Source: Nonomuraea spiralis
Lineage (GTDB): Bacteria > Actinomycetota > Actinomycetes > Streptosporangiales > Streptosporangiaceae
NCBI RefSeq assembly: GCF_014648435.1
Contig: NZ_BMRC01000002.1
Coordinates: forward strand, 496,001 to 560,000
Direction of reading: 5' to 3'
Length of the DNA stretch: 64,000 nucleotides
Part shown: in pieces, positions 7,809 to 14,832 of the stretch
How the letters are laid out: every line of letters starts with the position of its first letter
Numbering within the stretch: the stretch's first letter is position 1
Program-made: the position numbers and the translations under genes
Notes under the pieces: model-generated
The model's input: the letters and a program-made list of their open reading frames with translations, nothing else
Databases searched by the model: none
Told to the model about the DNA's origin: nothing

Positions 7809-9667
7809 CCGCCCTCGCCGCGCCCGCCCGCGTCCGCGTGCTCACCGGGGCCGACGGCGACCCGCGCTGGTCGCGGCCCGCGATGTGGACCGTGCTCGCC
7901 GCCGCCTTCGTCCTGTACGCCTGGGCGCTGGACGGGAACGCCAACGAGTACTACGCCGCCGCCGTCCTGTCGGGCACGCAGAGCTGGAAGGCGTTCTTCT
8001 TCGGCGCGATCGACGCCGGGTCCTTCATCACGGTGGACAAGCCGCCGCTCGCCCTGTGGGTCATGGGGTTGTCGGCGCGGATCTTCGGTCACAGCACGTA
8101 CAGCATGCTGTTGCCGCAGGTCCTCGTCGGCGTGGCGGCCGTCGGCGTGGTGTACTCCGCGGTCCGCAGGTCCTTCGGGCAGGCCCGCCAGGGGCACGTC
8201 GCGGCGCTGGTCGCGGCCGTGGTCATGACGCTCACCCCGATCACCGTGGCCATCAACCGGGACAACAACCCCGACACCGTGCTCGTGCTGCTGCTGGTGC
8301 TGGCGGCCTGGTTCTGCCTGGAGTCGCTGCGTACGGGCCGGGCGCGGACGTTGCTCCTCGCCGCGCTCTTCGTCGGGCTGGGGTTCAACACCAAGATGTT
8401 GCAGGCGTACCTGGTGGTGCCGGCGTTCGGGGTGGCGTACCTGGTGTGCGCCCGCCACCGGGCGGTCAGGCGGGTGGGGCACCTGCTGGCTGCCGGGGTC
8501 GTGCTGGCGGTGTCGAGCGCCTGGTGGATGGTGGTCGTCGACCTGTGGCCCGCCGCGTCGCGGCCGTACGTCGGCGGCTCGACCGACAACACCGTCCGGG
8601 ACCTGGTGATCGGCTACAACGGGCTCGGCCGCGTCTTCGGCCAGGGCGGGGGCGGGCTCAGGCTCGCAGGCGTGAGCTTCGGCGGGGAGGCCGGGGCCGG
8701 GCGGCTGTTCAACGACGTCATGGCCGGGCAGATCTCCTGGTTGTTGCCGTTCTGCGTCGTGGCGCTGGCCTTCGCCGTGCTCCTACGGGTGCGCGGCCTG
8801 CCCTTCGACGGGGCGGCGTGGCTGGTGTGGGGCGGCTGGCTGGTCGTGCACTACGTGGTGTTCAGCTTCTCCAGTGGCACGTTCCATCCCTACTACACGA
8901 CCGCGATGGCGCCCGCCGTGGCCGCGCTCACCGGCATGGGGGTGACCGTGATGTGGCAGGCGTACCGCAGGTCGCGGGGATGGGCGTGGGTGCTCCCGAC
9001 GGCGGTCGCCGTGACGGGCGGGTGGTCGTTCGCGGTGTTGCGCCGTACGCCCGAGTGGCTGCCGTGGCTGGCCTGGGTCGTGCTCGGGGCGACCACGGCG
9101 GCCGTGGCGCTGCTCGTCCTGGCCAGGGCCCGGACGGCGGGCAGGGTGACCGCGGCGGCGCTGGCGGCCACCCTGGTCGCGGGGCTCGCCGGTCCGGCGG
9201 CCTACGCCGTCTCACCCCTGGGGTCGCGGGTGAACGGCACCAACCCCACGGCGGGCCCGTCCACGGGCCGGACAGGCGGCCCCGGCGGCGCGTTCCCTGA
9301 CGGCCTCCCACGCGGCGAGCCCCGGGGCGGCTCCATGGGCGGCGGCGTGGCCGACGCGACGGTGAAGTACCTGGTCGCCAACCAGGGCGAGGCCACCTGG
9401 CTGGCGGCCGTGAGCAGCGCCCGGCAGGCGTCCTCGATCATCCTGTCGACCGGCCGCCCGGTGATCGCCATGGGCGGCTTCACCGGCTCCGACCCCGCCA
9501 TGACCGTGCCCCGCCTGCGGGAGCTCCTCTCCTCGGGACGGCTCAGGTACGTGCTCACCGGCGGCGGCCCAGGCCCAGGCCGCGGCGACACCGAGGTCAC
9601 CACCTGGGTCACCGCCAACTGCACGGCGGTGGACGGCCACACCGGCCTCTACGACTGCGCCGCCTGA
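7805..9667 (+). CDS. GT39/ArnT-like (YkcB-type) membrane glycosyltransferase
   Basis: 620 residues with about 11 to 13 hydrophobic segments. The first external loop has 'NANEYYAAAVLSG' followed by 'FITVDKPPLALW', the acidic loop and DKPP region of GT-C protein mannosyltransferase-like enzymes. A Gly/Pro-rich stretch near residues 480-515 links to a soluble C-terminal domain with 'VKYLVANQGEATWLAAVSSA' and 'VIAMGGFTGSDPAMTV', as in the B. subtilis YkcB and actinobacterial homologues. Such enzymes take sugar from polyprenyl-phosphate outside the membrane; the acceptor (protein, teichoic acid or glycan) is unknown. Coupled to the GT2-GtrA gene by a 4-base overlap, it is the last gene of the operon. 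Confidence 0.92.
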   Translation: MTALAAPARVRVLTGADGDPRWSRPAMWTVLAAAFVLYAWALDGNANEYYAAAVLSGTQSWKAFFFGAIDAGSFITVDKPPLALWVMGLSARIFGHSTYSMLLPQVLVGVAAVGVVYSAVRRSFGQARQGHVAALVAAVVMTLTPITVAINRDNNPDTVLVLLLVLAAWFCLESLRTGRARTLLLAALFVGLGFNTKMLQAYLVVPAFGVAYLVCARHRAVRRVGHLLAAGVVLAVSSAWWMVVVDLWPAASRPYVGGSTDNTVRDLVIGYNGLGRVFGQGGGGLRLAGVSFGGEAGAGRLFNDVMAGQISWLLPFCVVALAFAVLLRVRGLPFDGAAWLVWGGWLVVHYVVFSFSSGTFHPYYTTAMAPAVAALTGMGVTVMWQAYRRSRGWAWVLPTAVAVTGGWSFAVLRRTPEWLPWLAWVVLGATTAAVALLVLARARTAGRVTAAALAATLVAGLAGPAAYAVSPLGSRVNGTNPTAGPSTGRTGGPGGAFPDGLPRGEPRGGSMGGGVADATVKYLVANQGEATWLAAVSSARQASSIILSTGRPVIAMGGFTGSDPAMTVPRLRELLSSGRLRYVLTGGGPGPGRGDTEVTTWVTANCTAVDGHTGLYDCAA

Positions 9668-9745
9668 CCACGAGAACCGCCGGCCCGGGTGACGAAAGCC
9701 GCTCCACGACGCGGCGTGCCGACCGGCGCGCTATAGGCTGATCGG

Positions 9746-10363
9746 GTGGCGAGTACGACCCGGGCCGAGCAGGCTGATCAGCGTAGAGCCGAGCTTCTGG
9801 AGGCCACCCGCAAGGTGGTGCTCGAACGTGGTTTGGCCCACACGCGCATCGCCGACATCGCCAAGTCCATCAATGTCAGCGGCGGCCTGATCCACTACCA
9901 TTTCGCGACCAAGGACGAGCTGATCACCGCCATGCTGCGGGCCACGCTCGACATCGAGAGCGCCCGGCTCAAGGAGCTGGCCGACGGCCCCGGCACGGCG
10001 GTCGAGCGGCTCGACCGGGTGCTGCGCTACTACATCCCCGAGTCGCGTTCCGACCAGAGCTGGCTGCTGTGGATCGACGCCTGGAACACCGCGCTGCGCG
10101 AGCCCGCCGTCAACGCGATCATGCTGGAGCTGGAGACGGCCTGGCTCGACGCGCTGGCCCAGGTGCTCTCGGCGGGCACCGACGCGGGGGAGTTCGCCTG
10201 CGCCGACCCGGCGGGCGCGGCCGAGCGCATCGACGCCATGCTCGACGGTCTGATCATCCGCTACACGCTGCATCCCAACGTGCTGGACAAGGCGCGGCTG
10301 CTGGCCCACGCGCGTACGGCGGCGGCCAGGGAGGCGGGCATCGCGGTGGCGGACTTCGGCTGA
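9746..10363 (+). CDS. TetR-family regulator, BetI-like
   Basis: 205 residues. The HTH is at about 30-55: 'LAHTRIADIAKSINVSGGLIHYHFATKDELI'. The C-terminal domain 'WLLWIDAWNTALREPAV...' is of the BetI/TetR_C_6 type. TAGGCT at 9734-9739 ends 6 bases before the GTG, so the transcript is probably leaderless. No adjacent obvious target: upstream is the end of the glycosyltransferase operon, and downstream the XRE module converges. Related proteins often control transporters or dehydrogenases elsewhere. Confidence 0.9.
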   Translation: MASTTRAEQADQRRAELLEATRKVVLERGLAHTRIADIAKSINVSGGLIHYHFATKDELITAMLRATLDIESARLKELADGPGTAVERLDRVLRYYIPESRSDQSWLLWIDAWNTALREPAVNAIMLELETAWLDALAQVLSAGTDAGEFACADPAGAAERIDAMLDGLIIRYTLHPNVLDKARLLAHARTAAAREAGIAVADFG

Positions 10364-10370
10364 TCACACG

Positions 10371-10393
10371 CGCCCGGGGGCCAGGGCCGGGCG
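10371..10393. terminator. Possible bidirectional terminator between convergent genes
   Basis: cgcccgg (10371-10377) pairs with ccgggcg (10387-10393), loop 9 bases, in the 39-base gap between the TetR gene and the convergent small gene at 10403. Confidence 0.4.
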
Positions 10394-10402
10394 ATGGTCA
10401 GG

Positions 10403-10669
10403 TCAGGCGGGGAGGGCGGCCAGCAGGAAGGCCAGGCGGGCCGCCGCCGACTCGACGTCCTCGGTGGTGCCGAGGCGGTAGCCCCATGAGGTGATGAAGG
10501 CGCCGTCGTCGGAGCACGTCACGGTCTCGGCGAGGGTCGTGGAGAAACGGTTGCGCACCGACACGTACGCCGGGTCGCTGGCCAGCGCGACACTCTGCAC
10601 CGAAAGGTCGGCGTGACGGCCCGCGTGCCACGCGAACCGCTCAAGGCAGAACGCGGTATCAAGCATCAT
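10403..10669 (-). CDS. Small conserved-looking protein downstream of the XRE regulator
   Basis: 88 residues, no signal peptide or membrane segment. It starts with MMLDTAFCLERFAWHAGRHADL and ends with a hydrophobic helix (AAARLAFLLAAL). GGAGG lies 7 bases before the ATG, strong support for translation. It follows the XRE gene on the same strand with a 69-base gap that carries CAATTG-type sites. In actinomycetes, DUF5753 XRE regulators are usually paired with one or more small acidic partner proteins (for example DUF397). This one does not match DUF397 by eye, so it may be an unclassified partner. Function unknown. Confidence 0.65.
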   Translation of the reverse strand: MMLDTAFCLERFAWHAGRHADLSVQSVALASDPAYVSVRNRFSTTLAETVTCSDDGAFITSWGYRLGTTEDVESAAARLAFLLAALPA

Positions 10670-10694
10670 GCGTCACCTCCGCAACGTCTCGCGA

Positions 10695-10734
10695 CAGAAT
10701 TGCACGATCTTGCGGCGGGTGGCAAGCAATTGCT
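10695..10734. promoter_or_regulatory. Candidate XRE operator sites before the 88-residue gene
   Basis: agcaattgct (10725-10734) is a perfect 10-base palindrome just upstream of the XRE stop, and agaattgca (10697-10705) is a near copy. Both share the core caattg or aattg found before the two upstream genes of this module. Confidence 0.45.
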
Positions 10735-10738
10735 GAGG

Positions 10739-11590
10739 TTAATGTGGGGTTTGTTGCCGGTATTCGTTAAGAATACGGATGATGACATCGCGCCCCGGCT
10801 CCCCGAACTCCGCCACCTTGGCGTAGTCGTCGAAAGCCCGTACGTAGAAGGCGATGTCGTCGGGGTCGCGCAGCACCAGGTCCTTGGTCATCGTGGCGAC
10901 CCCGACCATGGCCTCGTTGTAGATCCAGAACCCGTTGATCGGCGCGGACGGCAGTTCCGTGCCGAAGGGGATCACGCCGAACTCCACGTTGGGCAGCGTG
11001 CTGACGGCCAGCAACCGGTCGAGCTGGCCGCGCATGACGCCGGCCGGGGCCAGCGTGCTGCGCAGCGCCGACTCCGGCACCACGAACCTGAACGTGCGCG
11101 TGCGGTCGTAGAGGATCTCCTGGCGCTGCATGCGCACGCGGACCGCCGCGTCGATCTGGTCGTCGGCGCTGTAGAGGCGTCTGACCTTGCGGAACACGTG
11201 CCGGGCGTACTCGGAGGTCTGGAGCAGGCCGACCACGATGCCCGGTTCGAAGACGCGGAACAGCTTCGTGCGCGCCTCCAGGTCGCGGATGTCCTCCTGG
11301 AGGGCGGCCAGGCCGCTGCGGTGACGCTGCTTCCAGTCGTCGTGCCGCTCCAGCAGCGCGATCGCCTGCCTGATCAGCTCGTCGGTCGTGTCGGGCGCGG
11401 CCCCGACGGCCTGCGCCCACACGACCACGTCATCCTCGGTCGCCGTCTGCCTGGCGTTCTCCAGGCGGGAGACCTTGGACGGCTGCCAGCGCAGCCGCTC
11501 TGCCAGGTCCTTGCCCGACAGATGGGCGGCCTCGCGCAGCTGACGCAGTTGGCTGCCGAGGTCGATGCGCGCCTGCTGAAAGGACGTCAC
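10739..11590 (-). CDS. XRE-family helix-turn-helix regulator with DUF5753 domain
   Basis: 283 residues. N-terminal HTH_31/XRE domain at about 10-70 ('LRQLREAAHLSGKDLAERLRWQPSKVSRLENARQ'). The rest is the DUF5753 domain, recognisable by 'RVFEPGIVVGLLQTSEYARHVF', 'RQEILYDRTRTFRFVVPESALR' and 'LPNVEFGVIPFGTELPSAPINGFWIYNE'. This family is greatly expanded in filamentous actinomycetes; characterised members influence development and antibiotic production together with small partner proteins. It lies 59 bases downstream of the 86-residue gene and shares a CAATTG-type site with it. Confidence 0.92.
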   Translation of the reverse strand: MTSFQQARIDLGSQLRQLREAAHLSGKDLAERLRWQPSKVSRLENARQTATEDDVVVWAQAVGAAPDTTDELIRQAIALLERHDDWKQRHRSGLAALQEDIRDLEARTKLFRVFEPGIVVGLLQTSEYARHVFRKVRRLYSADDQIDAAVRVRMQRQEILYDRTRTFRFVVPESALRSTLAPAGVMRGQLDRLLAVSTLPNVEFGVIPFGTELPSAPINGFWIYNEAMVGVATMTKDLVLRDPDDIAFYVRAFDDYAKVAEFGEPGRDVIIRILNEYRQQTPH

Positions 11591-11636
11591 GCGGCAAGAG
11601 GCTAGCCCCGCGGGCGCCGATCATGCCAGGCCCAGT

Positions 11637-11651
11637 CGCGCAATTGTGATC
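11637..11651. promoter_or_regulatory. CAATTG-type candidate operator upstream of the XRE gene
   Basis: cgcgcaattgtgatc repeats, in 10 of its first 11 bases' core (gcgcaattgt), the right half of the palindrome at 11937-11952. It lies about 47-60 bases upstream of the XRE start, at a place suitable for autoregulation. Confidence 0.45.
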
Positions 11652-11910
11652 AAGCGGTGGCCGACGGTGTTCCGTCGCTGGTGGGCACGGCGTCGGCTGA
11701 TCCGCCGGGCAGCACCCGGCGGGCGATCTCGGTGAGGAGCTCGCGGGGCACCTCGACGGCGCCCTCCCCCTCGAGCACGTCGCGCAGGTCCGCGAGCGCC
11801 TCGGGGTCGGTGACTTGAAGTCCCTGGACGACGATGGTGCCGCGATCGGTTTCGTACAGGGTGGGACAGGCGCCCGCCTCCGAGGTGGAGCCGAGGAACC
11901 GCATGCGCAT
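11650..11910 (-). CDS. Small conserved protein upstream of the XRE regulator
   Basis: 86 residues from ATG 11910, chosen because AAGGA sits 5 bases before it; the frame is open further upstream to 12030, but that would run through the palindrome. The sequence begins MRMRFLGSTSEAGACPTLYE, followed by a 'VVQGLQVTDPEALADLR' segment, and ends in a low-complexity Ser/Thr tail. From memory this is a conserved actinomycete protein frequently found next to XRE regulators, with no known function. No membrane segment. It is the first gene of the three-gene minus-strand XRE module. Confidence 0.75.
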   Translation of the reverse strand: MRMRFLGSTSEAGACPTLYETDRGTIVVQGLQVTDPEALADLRDVLEGEGAVEVPRELLTEIARRVLPGGSADAVPTSDGTPSATA

Positions 11911-11936
11911 GACGATCCTTCCCCGAATACCAGATG

Positions 11937-11952
11937 CAATTGCGCGCAATTG
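11937..11952. promoter_or_regulatory. Perfect 16-base palindrome at the promoter of the XRE module
   Basis: caattgcg followed by cgcaattg, 8-base arms with no spacer. It lies 27-42 bases upstream of the ATG at 11910, just beyond a possible -10 (gtattc, reading on the minus strand), so binding would cover the -35 region. Confidence 0.6.
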
Positions 11953-11995
11953 TACGCATTTGGGGGTGTGGTGTGATCCTTTTTCCGGATCGAGT

Positions 11996-13009
11996 TCAGT
12001 GCAGCGAGCCGTCCATGATGTCGCGGGCACGGGCGAACAGGCCGAGGGTGGTGGCGTGCAGCAGGTCGCCGATGTCCCGGGGCGCCTTCCCGGCGTACGC
12101 CCGCGCGTGCGTGCCCTCCAGCACGATGCCGAGCTTGAAACAGGCCATCACCGCGTACCAGTCGATCGCCGACAGGTCGCGCTCCGACAGCGCCGCGTAG
12201 TACGCGACCAGCTCCCGCTCCGGCGGCAACCCCGGCACGTGCCCGTTGTTCGCCGGCCAGGTGGCCAGCAGCCAGCCCAGGTCGAGCAGCGGGTCGCCGA
12301 TCGTGCACATCTCCCAGTCCACGATCGCGGCCACCCGCGGCCCGTCGAGGGCGAACATGAGGTTGGCGAAGTGGTAGTCGCCGTGCATGACCCCCGGGAC
12401 GAACGCGGCGGGCCGGTGGCGGGTGAGCCAGGCGGCGGTGGCGTCGAGGCCGGGGATGTCGGGGCCGGGGTAGCCGTCGAGCTCGCCGTAGGAGTCGAGC
12501 TCCTTCAGCCAGCGCGGCACCTGCCGTTCGAGGAAGCCCTCGGGACGGCCGAACCCCGGCAGCACCTCCGGATCGACCCGCCCCAGCTCGGCCAGCGCGG
12601 CGGCGGCCTCCAGGCCCATCCGGTGCCTGATCGCGGGGTCGGAGGCGTGCGGCTCGGGCAGCCCGGTCGAGGGGTTGACGCCCGCCACCGGCTCCATCAG
12701 GTAGAACACCGGCTCCCGTGCGGTCTGCGCGGCCACCAGCCGCGGCGCCGGCACCGCCGTGCCGCGCAGCGCCGCCAGCAGTCGCGCCTCGCGCCGCAGC
12801 ACCTCGTTGCTCTTGCGCCGGGCGTGCGCGGGCGGCCTGCGCAGGATGTACGGCCGCCCGCCGCGCTCGAAGTGGACCATGACGTTCTGCGTGCCGCCCG
12901 GGACCGGCGCGACCTCCGTGATCTCCCCGCCCGGCAGGCCCTCGGCGTCCATCCACGCGCCGAGTTCGCCGAGGTCGATGGCGGTGACGTCGATGTGGGT
13001 GGAGGTCAT
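11996..13009 (-). CDS. Aminoglycoside phosphotransferase-like kinase (ACAD10/APH family)
   Basis: 337 residues. The kinase fold shows 'PVPGGTQNVMVHFERGGRPYILRRPP' at the N-terminus, the catalytic loop VMHGDYHFANLMF and the metal-binding IVDWEMCTIGDPLLDLGWLLATW. This subgroup (PF01636, similar to the N-terminal domain of mammalian ACAD10/11) usually accompanies acyl-CoA metabolism and phosphorylates hydroxyacyl substrates in studied cases, rather than giving drug resistance. Here the nearest acyl-CoA operon is 5 kb away, so the link is weak. Promoter region: a short inverted repeat (cagaa...ttctg, 13022-13036) precedes the start. Confidence 0.85.
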   Translation of the reverse strand: MTSTHIDVTAIDLGELGAWMDAEGLPGGEITEVAPVPGGTQNVMVHFERGGRPYILRRPPAHARRKSNEVLRREARLLAALRGTAVPAPRLVAAQTAREPVFYLMEPVAGVNPSTGLPEPHASDPAIRHRMGLEAAAALAELGRVDPEVLPGFGRPEGFLERQVPRWLKELDSYGELDGYPGPDIPGLDATAAWLTRHRPAAFVPGVMHGDYHFANLMFALDGPRVAAIVDWEMCTIGDPLLDLGWLLATWPANNGHVPGLPPERELVAYYAALSERDLSAIDWYAVMACFKLGIVLEGTHARAYAGKAPRDIGDLLHATTLGLFARARDIMDGSLH

Positions 13010-13071
13010 GGCCGTCCTTCGACAGAACGATATTCTGGAGGCCCCAACCTACGAGAGCCCCGGGCGACCGG

Positions 13072-13878
13072 TCAACCCAGTGCCAGCATGAACGGCAGGA
13101 ACTGCCGCGACCGGTCTCCCGGCAGGTCGCCGTGCCACACCATGTGCGCGCACGTGAACGCCCGGGTCAGGCCGTGCTCCTCGGTCCAGCGCGTCAGGTC
13201 CTCCCGGTCCAGGTCGAGGTCGATCCTGATCTTGCGACCGGCGTCCAGGGCCAGGTCGCCGATCAGGTCCCGCGCGGTCCGCTCGTCCCGCGCCACGACC
13301 GGGCCGATGGCGGTGGTGCCGTCGTTGTCCCAGCGGTGGGCGTAGCCGCCGTCGGCGATCCTGACGCCCTCGCCGAAGCCGGACATCCGGCGCAGCACCG
13401 GCGACCTGTCGGTGCCGAACACCTCGGCGTCAAGGGCGAGGATGGCCTCCAGGTCGGCCGGCGTCGCCGGGCGGGTGCGGCCCGACGGCTCGCCGTGGAA
13501 GACGCCGGTCCGCGTCGCGGTCATGCCCGCGACGCGGAAGCCGAACTCCTCGTAGAGCGGGCGGCCGTGCTCGGTGGCGTACAACGAGACCGCGCGTCCG
13601 TCCGCGCGTTCCAGCACGTGGTTCATCAGCTGGCGGCCCAGGCCGCGCCGGGCGTACCTGGAGGCGGTCAGGACCATGCTGATCACCGCGTGGTCGTCGC
13701 CGTAGGGGGTCAGGACGTTCGTGGCGGCCAGGCCGTCGCCGTCGGGGGCCTCGATGCCGTACGGCTCCCCGACCTCGAACAGCAGCCGCCACTTGTGCCG
13801 CTCGGCCCCCCAGTTACGGTCCTCGGCCAGCCGGGAGCAGTCCTCTAGATCATCAAATGTCAGCCGACGCAGCGTCAT
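13072..13878 (-). CDS. GNAT-family N-acetyltransferase
   Basis: 268 residues from ATG 13878 (GGAGG 9 bases upstream); ATG 13887 is an alternative. The acetyl-CoA pyrophosphate loop is 'VLTASRYARRGLGRQLMNHVLERA' (R/Q-x-x-G-x-G/A). A second, degenerate domain follows with 'GRTRPATPADLEAILALDAEVFG', so the protein is probably a tandem GNAT. The substrate is unknown. It is divergent from the ROK kinase, with only 36 bases between their starts. Confidence 0.85.
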   Translation of the reverse strand: MTLRRLTFDDLEDCSRLAEDRNWGAERHKWRLLFEVGEPYGIEAPDGDGLAATNVLTPYGDDHAVISMVLTASRYARRGLGRQLMNHVLERADGRAVSLYATEHGRPLYEEFGFRVAGMTATRTGVFHGEPSGRTRPATPADLEAILALDAEVFGTDRSPVLRRMSGFGEGVRIADGGYAHRWDNDGTTAIGPVVARDERTARDLIGDLALDAGRKIRIDLDLDREDLTRWTEEHGLTRAFTCAHMVWHGDLPGDRSRQFLPFMLALG

Positions 13879-13914
13879 GGAGGACATCCTCCCGTATTGG
13901 GAGATTATGGGGGG
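13879..13914. promoter_or_regulatory. Compact divergent promoter for GNAT and ROK genes
   Basis: Only 36 AT-richer bases separate the two start codons. On the plus strand, gattat (13902-13907) lies 7 bases before the ROK ATG at 13915, consistent with a leaderless transcript. On the minus strand the GNAT gene has a Shine-Dalgarno (GGGAGG). The two -35 regions must overlap the opposing coding sequences. Confidence 0.45.
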
Positions 13915-14832
13915 ATGACGTGTGTTGTGGCGATAGATGTGGGCGGTACGACACTGAAGGGCGGATTGATCGCCCCGGACGGCGCCATCCTCCACCGGGA
14001 ACGCCGTCCCACCCCCCGCACCGAGGGACCGGACCGCGTGATCGCCGCGATCTCCGCCTTCGTCGCCGACCTGAGCCGGCCGCGCACGGTCGCCGGGACC
14101 CTCCTGCGACCGGCGGCCGTCGGGCTGGCCGTCCCCGGCCTGGTCACCTCCGAGAAGGCGGTCTTCTCGGCCGCGTTCGGCTGGCGGGACGTACCCGCCG
14201 CGGCGTTCTCCGACGGACGCCTCCCGCTCGCCCTCGGCCACGACGTGCGCTCGGCGGGCGAGGCGGAGCTGGCCCACGGCCCCGGCGCCGCCGACGCGCT
14301 CTACCTGCCGATCGGCACCGGCATCGCCGGAGCCGTCGTCCTGTCCGTCTCCCTGTACGGCGGCGCCGCCGGCTGGGCCGGGCAGATCGGGCACATCCCG
14401 GTGCGTCCCGGCGGGCTGCCCTGCCCGTGCGGCCAGCGCGGCTGCCTGGCCGCCTACGCCTCGGCCGCCTCGATCGCCGCCCGCGCCGGCGAGACCACCG
14501 CCGAGGACGTCGTCCGCCGGGCCGCGGCGGGGGACGAGCCGGCGGCGCGGGTGTGGGCGGAGGCGGTCGAGGCGCTCGCCCTGGCGCTGGCCACGTACAC
14601 GCTGGTGCTGGACCCCGCGATGATCGTCATCGGCGGCGGCCTGTCGCTGGCGGGGGACGCCCTCGTGGCCCCGCTGCGGGCCCGGCTGGCCGCCCGGCTC
14701 ACCTTCCGCCCCGCGCCCGAGGTACGGGTCTCGGCGCTCGGCGTGGACGCCGGGCTGCTAGGCGCCGGGCTCCTCGCCCGCCGCGCCCTGGGGCAGCAGG
14801 GCGGCGGGGACGTCGACGACCTGGGCGCGTAG
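13915..14832 (+). CDS. ROK-family sugar kinase
   Basis: 305 residues from ATG 13915. Phosphate-1 motif DVGGTTLKGG at residues 7-16. The expected catalytic Asp is in LGHDVRSAGEAEL. The adenosine/phosphate-2 region is LPIGTGIAGAVVL. The zinc-binding motif CPCGQRGCLAAYAS carries the three Cys, but the usual Glu after GCL (as in GCLEAYAS) is Ala. ROK proteins without an N-terminal HTH are sugar kinases (glucokinase or N-acetylhexosamine kinase-like); this one has no HTH. Its 3' end overlaps the convergent AtuA-like gene by 75 bases. Confidence 0.88.
   Translation: MTCVVAIDVGGTTLKGGLIAPDGAILHRERRPTPRTEGPDRVIAAISAFVADLSRPRTVAGTLLRPAAVGLAVPGLVTSEKAVFSAAFGWRDVPAAAFSDGRLPLALGHDVRSAGEAELAHGPGAADALYLPIGTGIAGAVVLSVSLYGGAAGWAGQIGHIPVRPGGLPCPCGQRGCLAAYASAASIAARAGETTAEDVVRRAAAGDEPAARVWAEAVEALALALATYTLVLDPAMIVIGGGLSLAGDALVAPLRARLAARLTFRPAPEVRVSALGVDAGLLGAGLLARRALGQQGGGDVDDLGA

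Noticed and set aside
11430..12956. 508-codon minus-strand frame overlapping the phosphotransferase gene
   Set aside because: Arg/Pro/Ala-rich composition without family motifs; the neighbouring frame encodes the recognisable kinase.
11996..13009. Aminoglycoside resistance gene
   Set aside because: The fold is APH-like, but the motifs (HGDYHFANL, DWEMCTIGDPLLDLGW) match the ACAD10-type subgroup, not drug-modifying enzymes.
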